The position numbers were made by a program, and so were the translations under genes. A DNA stretch of 64,000 nt from Tubulanus polymorphus (Eukaryota; Nemertea; Palaeonemertea; Tubulaniformes; Tubulanidae), in the NCBI RefSeq assembly GCF_964204645.1, contig NC_134029.1, positions 5,031,001-5,095,000 on the forward strand. The letters run 5' to 3'. The notes beneath the pieces were generated by a model. That model ran no database searches. It saw only the letters and a program-made list of their open reading frames with translations, and was not told the origin of the DNA. Below, one piece after another: positions 36,895 to 46,852 of the stretch (position 1 is the first letter of the stretch; each line of letters opens with the position of its first letter).

Positions 36895-37983
36895 TCAATT
36901 TTTCTTATATTTCGCTATCGTACGTTTCATTAGATCTAAGCAAGGTCCTAGTAAACGTTCGAACGATTCCCGCTCGAGAAATGCGACCTTGACCTTCCCG
37001 ATCGCGTAAACGTTGGCAGAACGAGGTTTGTTCTCGACGAGCGCCATTTCTCCGAAGTATTTCCCTTTCGTAGACCTCGCTATCTCGACTTCTTGTCCGT
37101 CTTTGTTAATCGTAATGCGCACCTCGCCGGTTTCGATGAAATACATACCATCCGCTTCTTCGCCGTCTTTAATGATCAAATCGCCGTCTTTGTATAACTG
37201 GGGTGTAAGGGCGTCTGCTAGATTCATGCGCTCGTAAGGTTCCAGAGTTGTTAACATCGGAACGCTTTCTAGCAGTTCCTCGTACATTTTCCGTTTCTTG
37301 AACGCGCTTTTCATCACGATGGTTCTGAACGATTTCCTATCCATCGCCCAAATTGTACCTTTCGATTTGGCGATGACGGTCGCCGAGCGCGGCATGTTAT
37401 ACATAAGCGCCAATTCGCCGAAACTACCTTTGTGCTCGAATTCGTGCACCTTTCTCTGTTCACCGTTGACAGTCACGAATACGTCGTAGACTCCTTCGTC
37501 TATGACGTAAAAGTTATCGCCGTCATCTCCTTGACGGATAATGAACTCATCCGGTTCGACACGCTTTTCAAACATGGCGTCGACGACGTCTTGCATTTGC
37601 TCGCTATCCAGAGATCGGAATAATAGAATACCTCTTGTCGACTCGATAAGTCGTTCTCGTTGCTCATCGGATTTCGGGTGCGCGATTCGTTCTTCGTCGC
37701 TGCTGTCGGCTTCCGGGTCGTATCGCTCGGCCGACACGGAATGACGACGAGCGAATCTGTTCTTCTGCGTCTTCGGCTTCAGTTCACACGGCTCCGGTTC
37801 TCGGGCGTCGTCGTCATCGTCGACGATGATGTACATGGGAACATTCTGCGGCTTTTTCGTGTCTCGAACCCGGGTGAAATATTTCACCGCGTAGTCGTAG
37901 ATATCCGTCGGTTTTTCTCGCAAAACAGACACGGTAAAATCCCGCAGCATGTCACCCAGACCTTCCGGTATATCGAAATTCAT
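36895..37983 (-). CDS. cAMP-dependent protein kinase type II regulatory subunit, single exon
   Basis: A regulatory subunit of PKA that holds the catalytic subunit inactive until cAMP binds and anchors it to AKAPs. The 362-aa ORF has every RII feature. Residues 1-44 are the dimerisation/docking domain (IPEGLGDMLRDFTV...YAVKYFTRVRD). The inhibitor site is RRHSVSAE at 79-86, with Ser82 phosphorylatable, marking type II rather than type I. Two cyclic-nucleotide domains follow. The phosphate-binding cassette of the first is FGELALMYNMPRSATV and of the second FGEMALVENKPRSANV; both keep the essential Glu and Arg. The end, ERLLGPCLDLMKRTI, is about 15-20 residues shorter than vertebrate RII. PRKAR2 genes in animals normally have several introns, while this one has none. 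I therefore suspect a retrocopy, though the frame is fully intact. A CAAG/GTGAGT donor at 38072 may belong to an upstream leader exon. Confidence 0.96.
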   Translation of the reverse strand: MNFDIPEGLGDMLRDFTVSVLREKPTDIYDYAVKYFTRVRDTKKPQNVPMYIIVDDDDDAREPEPCELKPKTQKNRFARRHSVSAERYDPEADSSDEERIAHPKSDEQRERLIESTRGILLFRSLDSEQMQDVVDAMFEKRVEPDEFIIRQGDDGDNFYVIDEGVYDVFVTVNGEQRKVHEFEHKGSFGELALMYNMPRSATVIAKSKGTIWAMDRKSFRTIVMKSAFKKRKMYEELLESVPMLTTLEPYERMNLADALTPQLYKDGDLIIKDGEEADGMYFIETGEVRITINKDGQEVEIARSTKGKYFGEMALVENKPRSANVYAIGKVKVAFLERESFERLLGPCLDLMKRTIAKYKKN

Positions 37984-38072
37984 CTCGAGGGTTGCACGTA
38001 CGTCAGAATGTACACAATATCAGAATCGTAAAGATTCGAGACGGTTTTTGGTTTTTAGTTTCAGAACTCACC

Positions 38073-41000
38073 TTGAGGATGCTTATCCACGGAAAAGGCG
38101 GTGTTTCTTGGCAACAGTAGCCGGAACAATATTCCGCACTTTGATAGAATAAATCTCTTTTCTAATCCGCTACGGTAGTTCACGGAGAAAAAGATAATCC
38201 ACGTTCGCTTAATCGTTGTTTCAGTTATTGTTCATATTCGTCTAATATATCGCAGACGTTCGTGTAAACTTCGTCCTTGTTTGTCACATACACGCGCCGC
38301 GCACGTCGGGTTACCGCGCCGGTGCACGAGTCGGTGAGATATCGAAGAAATTAACTTCGAATCGCGATACGCGATTAGTCCTAAAAATTCGCTCAGTCGG
38401 AGTGAAGTTGAAATTAGTCAATTCATTTACAGCGACCGATGCGAGATTGGAGCGAGTGCGGGAGAGAAATAGGCGCGATAGGTAATTACACACGTATCAC
38501 TCAGGTAGTGATGGCATGGAAAGAGAAGCCTGTGAATTGCTCGTCGCTTTTGTACGAATCATTCTCCTTACCGAACGACAGCCAAATGCCCACTGGCAGC
38601 AACAACAACAGCGCGAATATAGTCGATATATTCTCAAGATCGTATTATCGCGCGCAACCTGTTAGTCTCTGTCCACTCCGCCTTATAATTGCTCCTTTCC
38701 TAGAAAATAGAAAAAAAATCTGGATACGGAAGCGAATACCGAGTCGTATTTTCCTGGTCGTAGCGACGCGTTCGTGACCAATTCCTAATGGCCGTCATTT
38801 CTTCCAATTTCCTTCATGAACACAGACAGCGGAAAATGACGGTGAATATGGTTGAACCTTTTTTGTTGGAAAATATCGTCCATTTCCACTATGGCTGAAA
38901 CTGTGCTTTTGAGGGATAATTTTAAACAAATGGAATATGTATTTGGATTTAAAAAGTCAAATTATGATTTTCGAGATTACTCGTTCTGAACGTGGTTTAG
39001 AATCAAAGACACATTAAGAGCTATTGAAACAGATTTATCCGCCAAAGTATGATTAAGATTAATCCCACACCTCAGGACTAAAAAAAAAGTTTTAGGAATT
39101 GAATGTTTATTGAGACCACAACGTATCACTCCCTCCTCGGCTGATTTCAGCTATCATCATTACACACTTTTAATCTTCAAGTGCTATTAATTTCAACTAA
39201 ATCGATTTGAACTAGAACTGCTGTTTCATTGTAGAAAACCGAGCACAATGATGATATTGCCACCGTATGAAAATTGGTATGAGAATGATGAATGATGAAT
39301 AATATTTCTTTCGGTGAGCGCTCGACCCTGAAATTACTTGCGATAGAAATGCAAACTTCTGCCACCGAAGATCGAATTGTTTGTTGTTTTTTTTTTACCT
39401 CTTTAGATTGATAGATCCGAATAGCGATCGGTTTCCCTTGCAGCTGGTGATAATATCCGGAGATTGATTATGGCTCATCCAGACAATCGAGATTCACGTC
39501 CGGCTGACTCGGTTACCGCACGCTACTGACTGACGAATAGTCGGAGCAATGAGACTCGAACAGATGGGACAAATAACGCTCGGAATCACCGCTAGGTGCG
39601 CGCACGGCGTTCTGTTGCGTCAATTTTTACTAATAGCGGTAATTTGCTAACAATATTACGATCGCTTATCTTTCCGTGCATAATGATAAACGTACACGGA
39701 TCAATTATTTGAAAGTCAACTTGAAAAAAAACAGCAGCAGTACACGTATTGATGCATCTGCACGTCTATGCGGAGTGTGCATAACGAAATACTACTCATC
39801 ACCACAGGCGAACTTACTGGTTTCAAAGGTTTTTTCAGACGAATTGATTTTTGAATTCGCAGAAGCCGAATTCATACGTTTCAACGTAAATTACTGTATT
39901 GATTTTGGGTAATTTTTTACGGATCTAGAATCCAAGTCTTATACGACGTATTCATGTCAAAATGAGTTGATTTTCGGTCATTAAAAATCGTGAACTCAGG
40001 AGATTAAAAATGAATGGAAGCATATTGCTTAGGACACTGTTAACTTATCTCGACGCAAGTTCAGATCTTTTTGAAAATCGTTGTCAGATGCAATATTCTC
40101 ATAAGATATCCAATTTCCACCCACTCCCCTCGTGTATTCTATCAGGTCGATTATTTCGATTCTAGCGTTCCACGTGTGTTTACTTCGTTTTCCACTAAGT
40201 TGCTAGTACCCCGTATACCGTATACAGTTACGTCATAGCTAGAAATTTAGACACCATTGATATCATATATCATCATTTCCTGCTCATTGCTACGAAACAT
40301 ATCAGCATACAAAGAATTCAGCAGTCTACTATTTGCTCATGTATAAACCTAAGGGATTTTTCAATTGTTGATTTCTGGTCGAAAATGAGTTATTGCTTGC
40401 TTTATGTTTGCCGTGTGTTTTTGAGCTGAGCTCGTGGTATATACGACAATCTAAATGAATATATAAAATGGAATTAATCGCACAAGTGTTTCGCTCACAG
40501 AGACAAACGATAAATCAAATATATTAAATATTCATCGATATTACATTCCATTTACAAAAATAGCTAAGCACCAGTTTAGGTCCCTAACTGCAAACAGCTC
40601 GCGAACAGTACGAATTCTGTCGGCAATGTGGATATTAAACTTACATTTTACGCGGTGATGGATGATACGATAAATGGGAGGAGAAGAAAGGTCCGCCCGC
40701 AGACTGTCTTCCTACATTCATGTAAGATTCATCATTGGAAATATGGCCGATTATTGATGGAGCTTTGACATTAAAGACGTCGAACCATGTTTGAACGGAT
40801 CGTCGACAATGCACGAGAAAAAAACGATACAGCGAGCATGTAAAAAACGAACATGATATCAGGTTGAACAGAACATATACAATCTTGGTTTTTAGATTTC
40901 CATCTAATACAGCACAACGAGAATAATACATTTTTTGATTGGTTAGTGAGTAGTTTTCCTCTACTCGGATATTCATTTCCGCGTTCTCGCTGATGTTACA

Positions 41001-41400
41001 AGTATAAACGACAAAACCGAAAAAGGCAGTTCTGTCGGCGCTTTTTTCTGGACGACGAGCAAAACATAGTCTTTATTAAGCCTTTCGAGAACTCTATATC
41101 TACATCACCCTAAAAGCTAAAGACGCAGCTAAACAAGATTTCCTTATAACGTGAGTCAATAAGGCTAAAGTAGGTTTTTGTGTTCGGTTCTCTTGTATGT
41201 TCTGTTTACTGGTCTCTCTCTTTGCAAGAGCGTGTTGCTTGGATTTATTTCTCGTTCAGAAAACTGTCTGATGTCGGAAGTACTATACTCTTATAAGATA
41301 AATCCTAAGAAAGACAGTATCTAGACGTCTGACATCACGTTCGTTCTCTAATCCTCGAGACACTTTGAATATCCGTAGAACAAAAACTTGAAACAAACAT
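38073..41400. other. 3.3 kb without a recognisable gene
   Basis: The upstream side of the RII gene. Only short frames with no family signature are present, including a 111-codon minus frame at 40641-40976 with a hydrophobic middle. No repeat family stands out. Confidence 0.5.
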
Positions 41401-41424
41401 TTTAGCTTGCGTGCACAAGGTATT

Positions 41425-41430
41425 TTTATT
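41425..41430 (-). terminator. AATAAA polyadenylation signal for the minus-strand EF-hand gene
   Basis: Reverse complement of TTTATT, 93 bp beyond the TGA at 41523. Confidence 0.6.
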
Positions 41431-41522
41431 ATCTGGATTCATATAATAAAACTGCTGCAGAAACCAGCTGCAGGTAATTAAATTTTAGATCAGGTATGGT
41501 TGAGATCACATGTATCGGCGAT

Positions 41523-42915
41523 TCAGTTCCAGCCCCATTCATTGCTTTCAGCGCTTTCGTGGCTGTGCTGGTTGATTACAGTTATTTTACCCCCGCCAGT
41601 TCCAGGGCAATTTATCGTGTGAACTAACAAAAGCAAGATGGAAAATATGGATAAGGCATATATGGTATTATATCTAATATCATAGAACAAATATTAAATC
41701 GACAATGAAACCTTCCATAAAATATATAGCCTCCCATAAAAGAAAAGGCCTTAATAAGATCAGGGGATCGATTTTATAGACTAGTATTACCTTTTACCCG
41801 GGAGCTAATTCAATTGATAATGAATTGAATTAGCTTCCGGGCTAAGCGTAATACCAATCTATAAAACCGGCCCAGGGTTTTAGGAGGCAGCCATCTTTTT
41901 ATGGGAGGCGATTTTTTTAAAATTTATCTTTTTTTTCAACTCAACACTTCACTTTGAATTTCGATTATCTAACATAACCTACCGTTATTTTTCCTTTCGA
42001 ATGCCCACGGGGCGCGTTTAAATTCCCACTCGGAGATCACACCGTTACCTAAAACAGATATACCATTTGTTCAAAGTATTTTTCAAAATTTCGGGTGTTA
42101 CTTTTCCTTCCTCGGTCGGGCTTTGAGTCTGAAGAAGGGTGATAGTAACCACCCGAAATATTTCTAGTAATTTCAAATAAACGTTTTATGTCAATTTATG
42201 AATGTGCGATTTTACGTGGGGTTCTCACGTAACAAAACGTAGATTATCGTTACGGATCACCTATTAGTACCTTCCAAAAGATTTGCAGCATGGTTTGATT
42301 CAATTAATTAAATGACCAGTAAAGACCCGAACGAATACTTACGGTTTCGGTCAGCCAGTTGAAACATTCTCGATACGGCAGACGTGCTGACTTTAAGGGC
42401 TAGACTCAACTCCGTAAGCGTAAGATAATCGTTATCGTCCAGATCATAGTAGTCCATATCGGCTGGCAGCGGAATATTGCGACCTTGAACCTGTAAGACA
42501 TAATCAAACTGAATGAAAAACGAATTATCTCGATCTGAAAATTCTACGATAGTATTTTCAAAACGCTTATCGAAAAACGAGAGGAGATATCAAGACGAAT
42601 CATTGTAAATCGGTCATCGTTCTACTAATTGGAATAAATGGTCCCACGGGGCTTTCGGCATTCAATACTAACCCCTACAGCGCGCTTCTGTCTTTCGTGC
42701 GGGCACAGATTACGGTAATGGATAGCGCACAGTCCATCCACTCTACAGAACCAGGCACACAAATGCGGACACTGTTGTGTCAAACTGGCTGTTTCGTTAA
42801 AGACGACGGGTTTGTGTTGATCAGGTTTATGAGGCATAGGCGACGGTTTCGCCGGCACGACGAGCCCGTGCGCGATAGAAAACGCGACAACCAAAAATAT
42901 CAGCGTTAACTTCAT
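41523..42915 (-). CDS. Secreted Cys-rich, furin-site, two-EF-hand protein (paralogue 1 of 2)
   Basis: I do not know a named family for this protein. Exons, in order: 42915-42679, 42490-42343, 42048-41983, 41623-41523; 183 aa. All splice sites are GT-AG with phases 0, 1, 1, the same as the neighbour at 44201. The start at 42913-42915 was chosen over an in-frame ATG further upstream because an acceptor (TTATTTTCAG) ends 7 bp before it. Residues 1-18 are a signal peptide. Residues 19-48 are Pro/Lys/His-rich, with one N-glycosylation site. Five Cys follow (49, 53, 57, 63, 71; CX3CX3C at the start), then the furin-type site RQKR at 75-78. Two EF-hand loops come next: DLDDNDYLTLTE (95-106) and DRNRNGVISEWE (126-137), with Asp/Asn and Glu at the calcium positions. 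The tail is Gly- then Glu/Asn/Trp-rich. The protein is probably extracellular and calcium-binding; its function is unknown. Confidence 0.88.
41768..41873. mobile_element. Family A palindromic element, copy 2, in intron 3 of the minus EF-hand gene
   Basis: Left CGATTTTATAGACTAGTATT and right AATACCAATCTATAAAACCG form an imperfect inverted repeat around TTGATAATGAATTG, matching copy 1 at 25592-25693 in layout and sequence. Confidence 0.7.
42129..42158 (+). ncRNA. Hammerhead-ribozyme-like core in intron 2 of the minus EF-hand gene (antisense to it)
   Basis: CTGAAGA, one base, stem GGGTG/CACCC (42137-42141 and 42150-42154) around ATAGTAAC, then GAAA. AAATAAAC follows 17 bp later, as at the other two loci. 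The stem sequence differs from theirs but pairs equally well, which argues for structure rather than simple sequence descent. Confidence 0.4.
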
Positions 42916-43159
42916 CGTTATCCTGAAAATAAACAATGCAAAATCCGATACGGTTCAGGGATGTGGTAGTATAGGTGCAAATCCTGAGATAATTTCTACA
43001 ATAGCTCTTAAATAGATTCTATGATTATATATTGGTGACTATATGTGACTGAATTAAATAAACTAACTATGTAAAATGTAGAAAAATGATTCAGTTATTT
43101 TAGCTGAAACGATAAGCCACACATAACCAACTTACTGCTTGAAGCACTTGAAAACATAC

Positions 43160-43222
43160 CTTGCTTGAAGAATTGTTGCAGTTCTACAAAGCTCCTTTTC
43201 TCGGTTGTCAAATAATGCGTTC
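43160..43222 (-). other. Non-coding first exon of the minus EF-hand gene (inferred)
   Basis: The donor AAG/GTATGT ends it at 43160; the acceptor before the coding exon is at 42923-42925. Its far end is estimated from the TATA box about 30 bp upstream. Confidence 0.5.
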
Positions 43223-43245
43223 TGAATTCCGGTCCGAAAGAAACT

Positions 43246-43253
43246 TATTTATA
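43246..43253 (-). promoter_or_regulatory. TATA box (TATAAATA) of the minus EF-hand gene
   Basis: Minus strand reads GGTATAAATAAG, placed suitably upstream of the inferred leader exon. Confidence 0.6.
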
Positions 43254-43907
43254 CCATTTCGTTGAAGTGGAATTCCCATTTTTATCTGCCCGCTGTGATT
43301 CAGCAATTTGATAGTCTGAAAAACATTTTTATCGCAGACATAAATTGAACAAAGTTCAAGACATTTTTCAAGAGTTTTTTGTTCGGACGAGTAGTGAAAT
43401 TTTTAAGGCCATCGATGATTCTAGAATGAATTGAATATCTTCGATTTTATAAACCGTTTGAATAATGAATTTGAAACTGAATGCAATAACAAAATAATGT
43501 TCCTAAGCACTAGAAATTCTTTTGTGAATCTAATTACAAATAGAAAAGTTGTCAACCTGAAAAAAACGCTTCAAGCAAGTAAAAAAAGAAACTGTTTTTT
43601 TAAACTCGATCAATATCTTAACTGTGGGCATTATCAAAAGTGCCGTTTGCTACTAAACGACTAAATTGTCAAATTAGTAGAAAGACTAACGCCAGACATT
43701 AAACAGGATTACACTCAATAACTGCCATAAAACCTATTTTTTGAAATTGAATATCTCCTTGAAACGTGACTCGTAAATGTCTTAATCGATATTTTGTCTT
43801 TTCGATTTACGTCATCGGGATGGTTCGATCACTCTAAAACACTTGAATTTGAACCTTTCAAGTGGCTCAGTCTAGATTAATGTGTAAAACCCACTACATT
43901 CGACCAG

Positions 43908-43914
43908 TATAAAA
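43908..43914 (+). promoter_or_regulatory. TATA box (TATAAAA) of the plus EF-hand gene
   Basis: CCAGTATAAAATG, about 30 bp before the likely transcript start. The inferred non-coding leader exon runs to 43999 (CAAG before GTAATG) and splices to 44196 (CGCAG acceptor), five bases before the ATG. Confidence 0.65.
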
Positions 43915-44200
43915 TGATGCTCGGTTATCGGGATATTCACATTGAATTCGGCGAAAGTGAGTGTACACTACAGTAGAAGATCTAACGACAAGAATCAAGG
44001 TAATGGCAAATGAATTCTGCATATTTTTTTAGCGCTGAAAATTCCAAATTATCCTTTGTACCATGCAAAATTCGACTCATTCTTTCATGATATTCTAACT
44101 TTTCACGTTATTCCCTCCCTTATAAAATCCTGGGGTTATTTTTTGCGGCTGAAAGGTAGCATGTCCTAATCATACTCTTTTCCACATTTTCGCAGTCAAC

Positions 44201-45529
44201 ATGAAGTTCGCATTGTTGCTACCGATCGTTGCTATGGTGACATTGTTTGGATACAGCGCCGCTGATTGCAAACGTGAATGTGAATTACAATGCGTGCTGG
44301 AGGATGGTGAACGAAGATGTGATGCCCCTTGTCCAATTAGATGCGGAAAAGTCAGATCAAAGAGAAACATTTCATTCCTGAAGGTAGTAAACCGTATCCA
44401 CGTTTCATTCATCATTGTTCTCTACTATAAATCCTCTTTTATTGAATTATTGTTATAGTTATATATAGTTTATTTCCACAAGAAATTGCAACAAATTCTA
44501 TGTTTATAAAGGATGTTCCAATGTCAGTGGTAGGTGCTCATTTAAAGCAAGGTTGCTTGTCGGGTATGAGACACCTATCCCTCACACGCATTCAAAACAC
44601 ATATACTCACCAGGCATTAGTTCGATTATCTTGTTTCATTCTCATCAATCTGAATCCAGTTCTACAGTTAAAATATGAACATGTCCCGGCCTTTCATCCA
44701 GGTCTTTGATCTAAAACATGTACGCTATTTTACATTATTTTGGCCTTTTTTTGTAGCAAAATGGAATTCACGTTTCGAGGTTTCCAGTCGATATGGACTT
44801 TTACGACATCAACGATGACGATCGCATTTACCCCCGGGAACTCAGCTTGGCTTTGAACGTACCTGCAAAACAGGTTATGCAGATGTTTCGAGCAGCCGAT
44901 CTCGACCGTAAGTTTGAATTTAACGCTCCTGATGGCCCACTCGAATGAGGACTCAATGAGTTGTCAGTATGGTCTGATATCTGTTTAACTAGTTTTCTTA
45001 TTCAACAGGCAACGGTTACATCAGTGAGAATGAATTCAAAAGGGCACCATGGAGATTTGAAAACAAAAATAAAAGTTAGTATACATGTGGGCTTTAGGGA
45101 TATCAATATTGCATATGTAATTCGTTTCAAACTCGCTATTAAAGCGCTTATGGGCACGACAAAGTTCTTTTCCAATTTCTGGTGCAGTTTATATAAATGA
45201 ACAATCAATTCACCATGATTCAATTCCATGAACGTGGATGGACGAGGCCACTTGACAAATAGTTGAATTTCATTTGATTTGTTGCTTATTCACGTGATTT
45301 TGTCTCTATAAATCGATGTACATACTAATTGGAAATTCTTCGGTTCTAATCAATATCGTATCAATATTGTTCACTTGATTTTATATATATATATATATAC
45401 ATTCAAACAAACAATCAAGACGCATCTTGATAATGATGAACTTTGATGTTTTTTTCAGTAAACGGAGTTCTTTGCCAAAATATCGGTCACGGAACACACG
45501 CTGTTATTGTCAACTCAGATGGAGATTAA
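44201..45529 (+). CDS. Secreted Cys-rich, furin-site, two-EF-hand protein (paralogue 2 of 2)
   Basis: Exons 44201-44383, 44757-44907, 45009-45074 and 45459-45529; 156 aa, GT-AG throughout. Residues 1-21 are a clear signal peptide. Residues 23-48 hold six Cys spaced CX3CX3CX8CX3CX3C, a symmetric pattern that suggests two helices pinned together. RSKR at 52-55 is a furin-type site. Two EF-hand loops follow: DINDDDRIYPRE (78-89) and DLDRNGYISENE (109-120), the second fully canonical. Then comes EFKRAPWRFE, shared almost exactly with the paralogue (EFKRAPWAFE). The last exon ends VIVNSDGD. The two genes share intron positions and phases, the Cys-then-furin layout at the end of exon 1, and the MD(F/Y)YD entry to EF-hand 1, so they are tandem-inverted duplicates. 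Cleavage by furin would release a Cys-rich peptide from the EF-hand module; that processing is inferred. Shell-matrix, haemolymph or signalling roles are all possible. Confidence 0.9.
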
Positions 45530-45638
45530 AGGATGTAATCCGCTATCATTTAAAGAATTCTCGGATCGATTATTATAATGTATTAGTTTAGTGTATAGTT
45601 TGATGTCCGTGGCTGGTTCCACGATTATCAGAGAGATA

Positions 45639-45644
45639 AATAAA
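45639..45644 (+). terminator. AATAAA polyadenylation signal of the plus EF-hand gene
   Basis: 110 bp after the stop, within GATAAATAAACT. Confidence 0.75.
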
Positions 45645-46388
45645 CTACGCCAATATCCTTCATGTTTTATGATGTTTTGTGTCGGTTATTTTGATGTATC
45701 GGCAGTCGGCGTGATGTTTATCGTGTTTGAGTGTACGCAATAACGCCACCTTGTTCGTGCCAATAAAGAAATAGGTTCGAATCTTTGCAGGGAGAACTCA
45801 TCGACCGCGAGACGCTCAGATATGAGGCATGGAAATTGTGGAACCTTGACATTCTATAATAAAAGAACAAGGCATCTAAATCATTTATTCTATTAAAGTT
45901 TAAATGATATGCTGATGTTAAACGAATCTAACGGTGCGGAGGCTGATATGTAATAGCATGCATGTAGAAACTCATATTCTAGAAAAACTAATAATACTAA
46001 TAGGGGCCTAGCTATTTACCGGGATGCGCCGGCTTACCTGAGCCGGCGACCCGTCGTTGTCTATCGTATCGTCGGTGACTTGAGTAATTGCTACCCTACG
46101 CCATCGATAAGGCCATTAATCTTAGCAATTCCACCTTCTGTCATCTAAAGTAATCCCGCATGATATCCCCAATTCAGCCCAATCATCGATCTTGTCTTCC
46201 GCAGCCTAACACTGGTCATTAATGCCCATTACGATGGCCGAATATACATTTTTCCTTTTCATGCATCGCACGTGAATTCCCTGTCCATTTCTATTCCTTA
46301 TATCAGATTTCGTCTTCATCGATATAAGCATCTCTCCGTATACAAGGTGTCTTAAAAGATGTGTTTTAAGATAAAGCGCGCGTTCATT

Positions 46389-46852
46389 AACTATAATTGC
46401 AATTGATTTTTTTGGAGGGGGTAAGTTTGGCGGACCTAGTAAGCCACTTAATTGTTGGGATAGTTACTGATTTTGTGAAAAGATGTGAGGGAAATGAGAC
46501 GTCCAGCTGAACGGTGCATTGGTAAAATGGTTGCCATATTGAACAAGTTCTGTAGCGGCTTAGTAAGTAATGAGACCCAACAATGTTATTAACGAGAAAT
46601 CTGTCTCAGTTGATTTAATTGTCAATTAATTGTCATGTCTCAAACCACAGCTTGTCACTCACTCATCAATAAACACACACAATGGAAACATCCTTATTTC
46701 TTCTTTTGGTTGGACTCCATTTTACGACTCGACGTTAGTGCTCAGCTACAAATTACTTATTATTGCATTCTGATAACCCATCCTCAAGTAAATATCCAGG
46801 TCTACCATCCATACCCCCCCCCCTTAAAAAGAAATTGATTGCAATTATAGTT
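46389..46852. mobile_element. 464-bp element with about 35-bp terminal inverted repeats
   Basis: The left end is AACTATAATTGCAATTGATT, continuing T-rich into GGAGGGGG. The right end is the reverse complement (CCCCCCCCC, then A-rich, then ATTGCAATTATAGTT). The interior has a short ORF with no family signature. Flanking target duplication is not clear. Confidence 0.65.

Noticed and set aside
37013-38031. Several plus-strand ORFs of 60-123 codons opposite the PKA RII gene
   Set aside because: Antisense shadows; the minus-strand protein matches RII along its whole length.
42697-42909. Plus-strand 70-codon ORF over the EF-hand gene first exon
   Set aside because: Antisense shadow of the real coding exon on the minus strand.
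46037-46110. Minus-strand open stretch ending in a perfect donor (CAG/GTAAGC)
   Set aside because: An in-frame stop lies just upstream and no acceptor restores the frame, so it is probably not an exon.
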